Assembly (NCBI GenBank): GCA_016201425.1
Contig: JACQCW010000046.1
Location: forward strand, 1-5,740
DNA: 5,740 nt
From: Candidatus Vogelbacteria bacterium
GTDB lineage: Bacteria > Patescibacteria > Paceibacteria > UBA9973 > UBA12445
Direction of reading: 5' to 3'
Below the pieces are notes generated by a model that saw only the letters and a program-made list of their open reading frames with translations, searched no databases and was not told the DNA's origin. Numbering within the stretch: the first letter of the stretch is position 1; every line of letters starts with the position of its first letter. Made by a program: the position numbers and the translations under genes. Positions 4,828 through 5,740 of this stretch are shown here, piece after piece.

Positions 4828-5724
4828 TTATTTGTTTGAACTATTAATATATTGTTGGTATGGGGACCACTCTCCACCGAGGAGGTTTACGATAAGCTCT
4901 ATTGTCAGGTCAATGGTTTTTGTACCCACATCTTTTTTTGGATTTACTTCCACAACGTCTATGGAAAGTATGTTGGTAGACGATAACCTTTTACAAAGGT
5001 ACTTTATCTCTCGATAAGTAAAGCCTCCCTTGTTGATGATACCAGTGCCGGGCGCATATTCGTGGTCTATTGAATCTATATCTAGGCTTAAATGGACTGG
5101 TCTTTTGTCTACCCACTTTAGTAGTTCGTCAACAGTTGCGCCGATGCCAAATTGGGTCGTGTGTTCCATTGGTAAAGATTTTATCTTATTTTTCTTTATG
5201 TATTCAGACTCCGCAGGATCAATGTCTTTTATTCCGATAAGCAGGACCTCACTTTTTTTGAATGGCTTATATTCAGTAAAGTGCGGGTAGAGGGAATCTC
5301 CTAAGACGGTGGCGAGTGGCATGCCGTGTGCGTTGCCTGTTTTCGATGTTTCAGGGCTTTGTAAATCTGGATGTGCATCAATGTAAACCACAACCGATCT
5401 ATTATTAAATTTTTTTGTTGCAAACATAGAGCCTATAGCCGTTGAGTGATCGCCGCCCAAGAGTATGGTTTTTTTGCCACTTTTCAATCCAGAAAGTGTC
5501 TCATTAAAAATATTTTTGTTTAGCCTAACAATCTGATTTAGGTTTTTTGTGTAGCCGTTTTTTTGTTCGCTGTAATTTTTGGATGTTACAGCAACCTCTT
5601 CGAATTGTAAGCTATTCTCTTTGAGAACAGATTCTAGACCAGCTCGAAATAGGGTGTCGGGAGCGAGCTCTGTCCCGTGATTGTTACTTCCCAGGCTAGT
5701 TTTTGCTTTGATTATTTTTATCAT
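4828..5724 (-). CDS. Arginase (ureohydrolase family)
   Basis: A 298-residue member of the arginase/agmatinase family, hydrolysing a guanidino compound to urea; L-arginine to ornithine is the best guess. All binuclear Mn ligands are present: H93 in GGDHS, D116/H118/D120 in DAHPD, and D215/D217 in SLDIDSID. Arginase-type features are the SPETSKTGNAHGMP stretch (123-136, with H133 matching human H141), KDIDPAE (166-172, with D169 and E172 matching D183 and E186), and E259 in VVEVNP (matching E277). Two residues that bind the amino acid part in human arginase differ: N130 is Q122 and S137 is T129. The ATG at 5724 is 17 nt from the window end, with no clear Shine-Dalgarno, so the promoter lies outside. 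It is the first visible gene of a minus-strand pair with mutM. Agmatinase or another guanidino hydrolase is less likely, given the arginase loop. Confidence 0.92.
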   Translation of the reverse strand: MIKIIKAKTSLGSNNHGTELAPDTLFRAGLESVLKENSLQFEEVAVTSKNYSEQKNGYTKNLNQIVRLNKNIFNETLSGLKSGKKTILLGGDHSTAIGSMFATKKFNNRSVVVYIDAHPDLQSPETSKTGNAHGMPLATVLGDSLYPHFTEYKPFKKSEVLLIGIKDIDPAESEYIKKNKIKSLPMEHTTQFGIGATVDELLKWVDKRPVHLSLDIDSIDHEYAPGTGIINKGGFTYREIKYLCKRLSSTNILSIDVVEVNPKKDVGTKTIDLTIELIVNLLGGEWSPYQQYINSSNK

Positions 5725-5740
5725 GAAGTTTTTTTAATTC

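Noticed and set aside
4821..4877. Upstream in-frame start for mutM at 4877
   Set aside because: It would put 19 residues before the catalytic Pro, which must be N-terminal after Met removal, and would overlap arginase.

Overview
The window looks like a piece of chromosome from a small-genome bacterium, most likely Patescibacteria/CPR. This is inference, not proof. It rests on an unusually short DNA polymerase III delta subunit, an Fpg/MutM glycosylase with an internal insertion, short proteins, tight 4-nt gene overlaps, almost no Shine-Dalgarno sequences, and a tRNA without an encoded CCA. TGA ends two genes (polA and the NUDIX gene), so the UGA-glycine code of some CPR lineages is not in use. 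Most genes are AT-rich, with one clear exception.

Layout: 1-1181 is the 3' part of polA, cut by the window edge. It overlaps holA (1178-1951) by 4 nt. From 1952 to 2177 there is a non-coding stretch with a good sigma70-type promoter and a transcribed leader of about 177 nt. The leader carries three successive hairpins, the first a 27-bp stem, and ends in the strongest ribosome binding site of the window. It serves a GC-rich gene for a 212-residue protein that I do not recognise (2178-2816), followed by an intrinsic terminator. A tRNA-Lys(UUU) (2918-2990) follows, and 8 nt later a NUDIX hydrolase begins. That gene overlaps a TrmH-type RNA 2'-O-methyltransferase by 4 nt (3424-3897). On the minus strand, arginase (5724-4828) and mutM (4820-3909) form a second operon running towards the first set.

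How the genes work together: polA and holA supply repair and replication polymerase functions. MutM removes oxidised purines, and the NUDIX enzyme may clean or hydrolyse nucleotides. The methyltransferase and tRNA-Lys belong to translation. Arginase is the only clear metabolic enzyme and has no visible partner here.

The part most worth attention is the self-contained unit at 1966-2887: promoter, structured leader, GC-rich orphan gene with a possible internal duplication, and terminator. All three imperfect pairs of the long leader hairpin are G-U in the plus-strand RNA, which points to a structure working as RNA. Whether it is a regulator, a mobile unit or a highly expressed orphan cannot be decided from the sequence alone.
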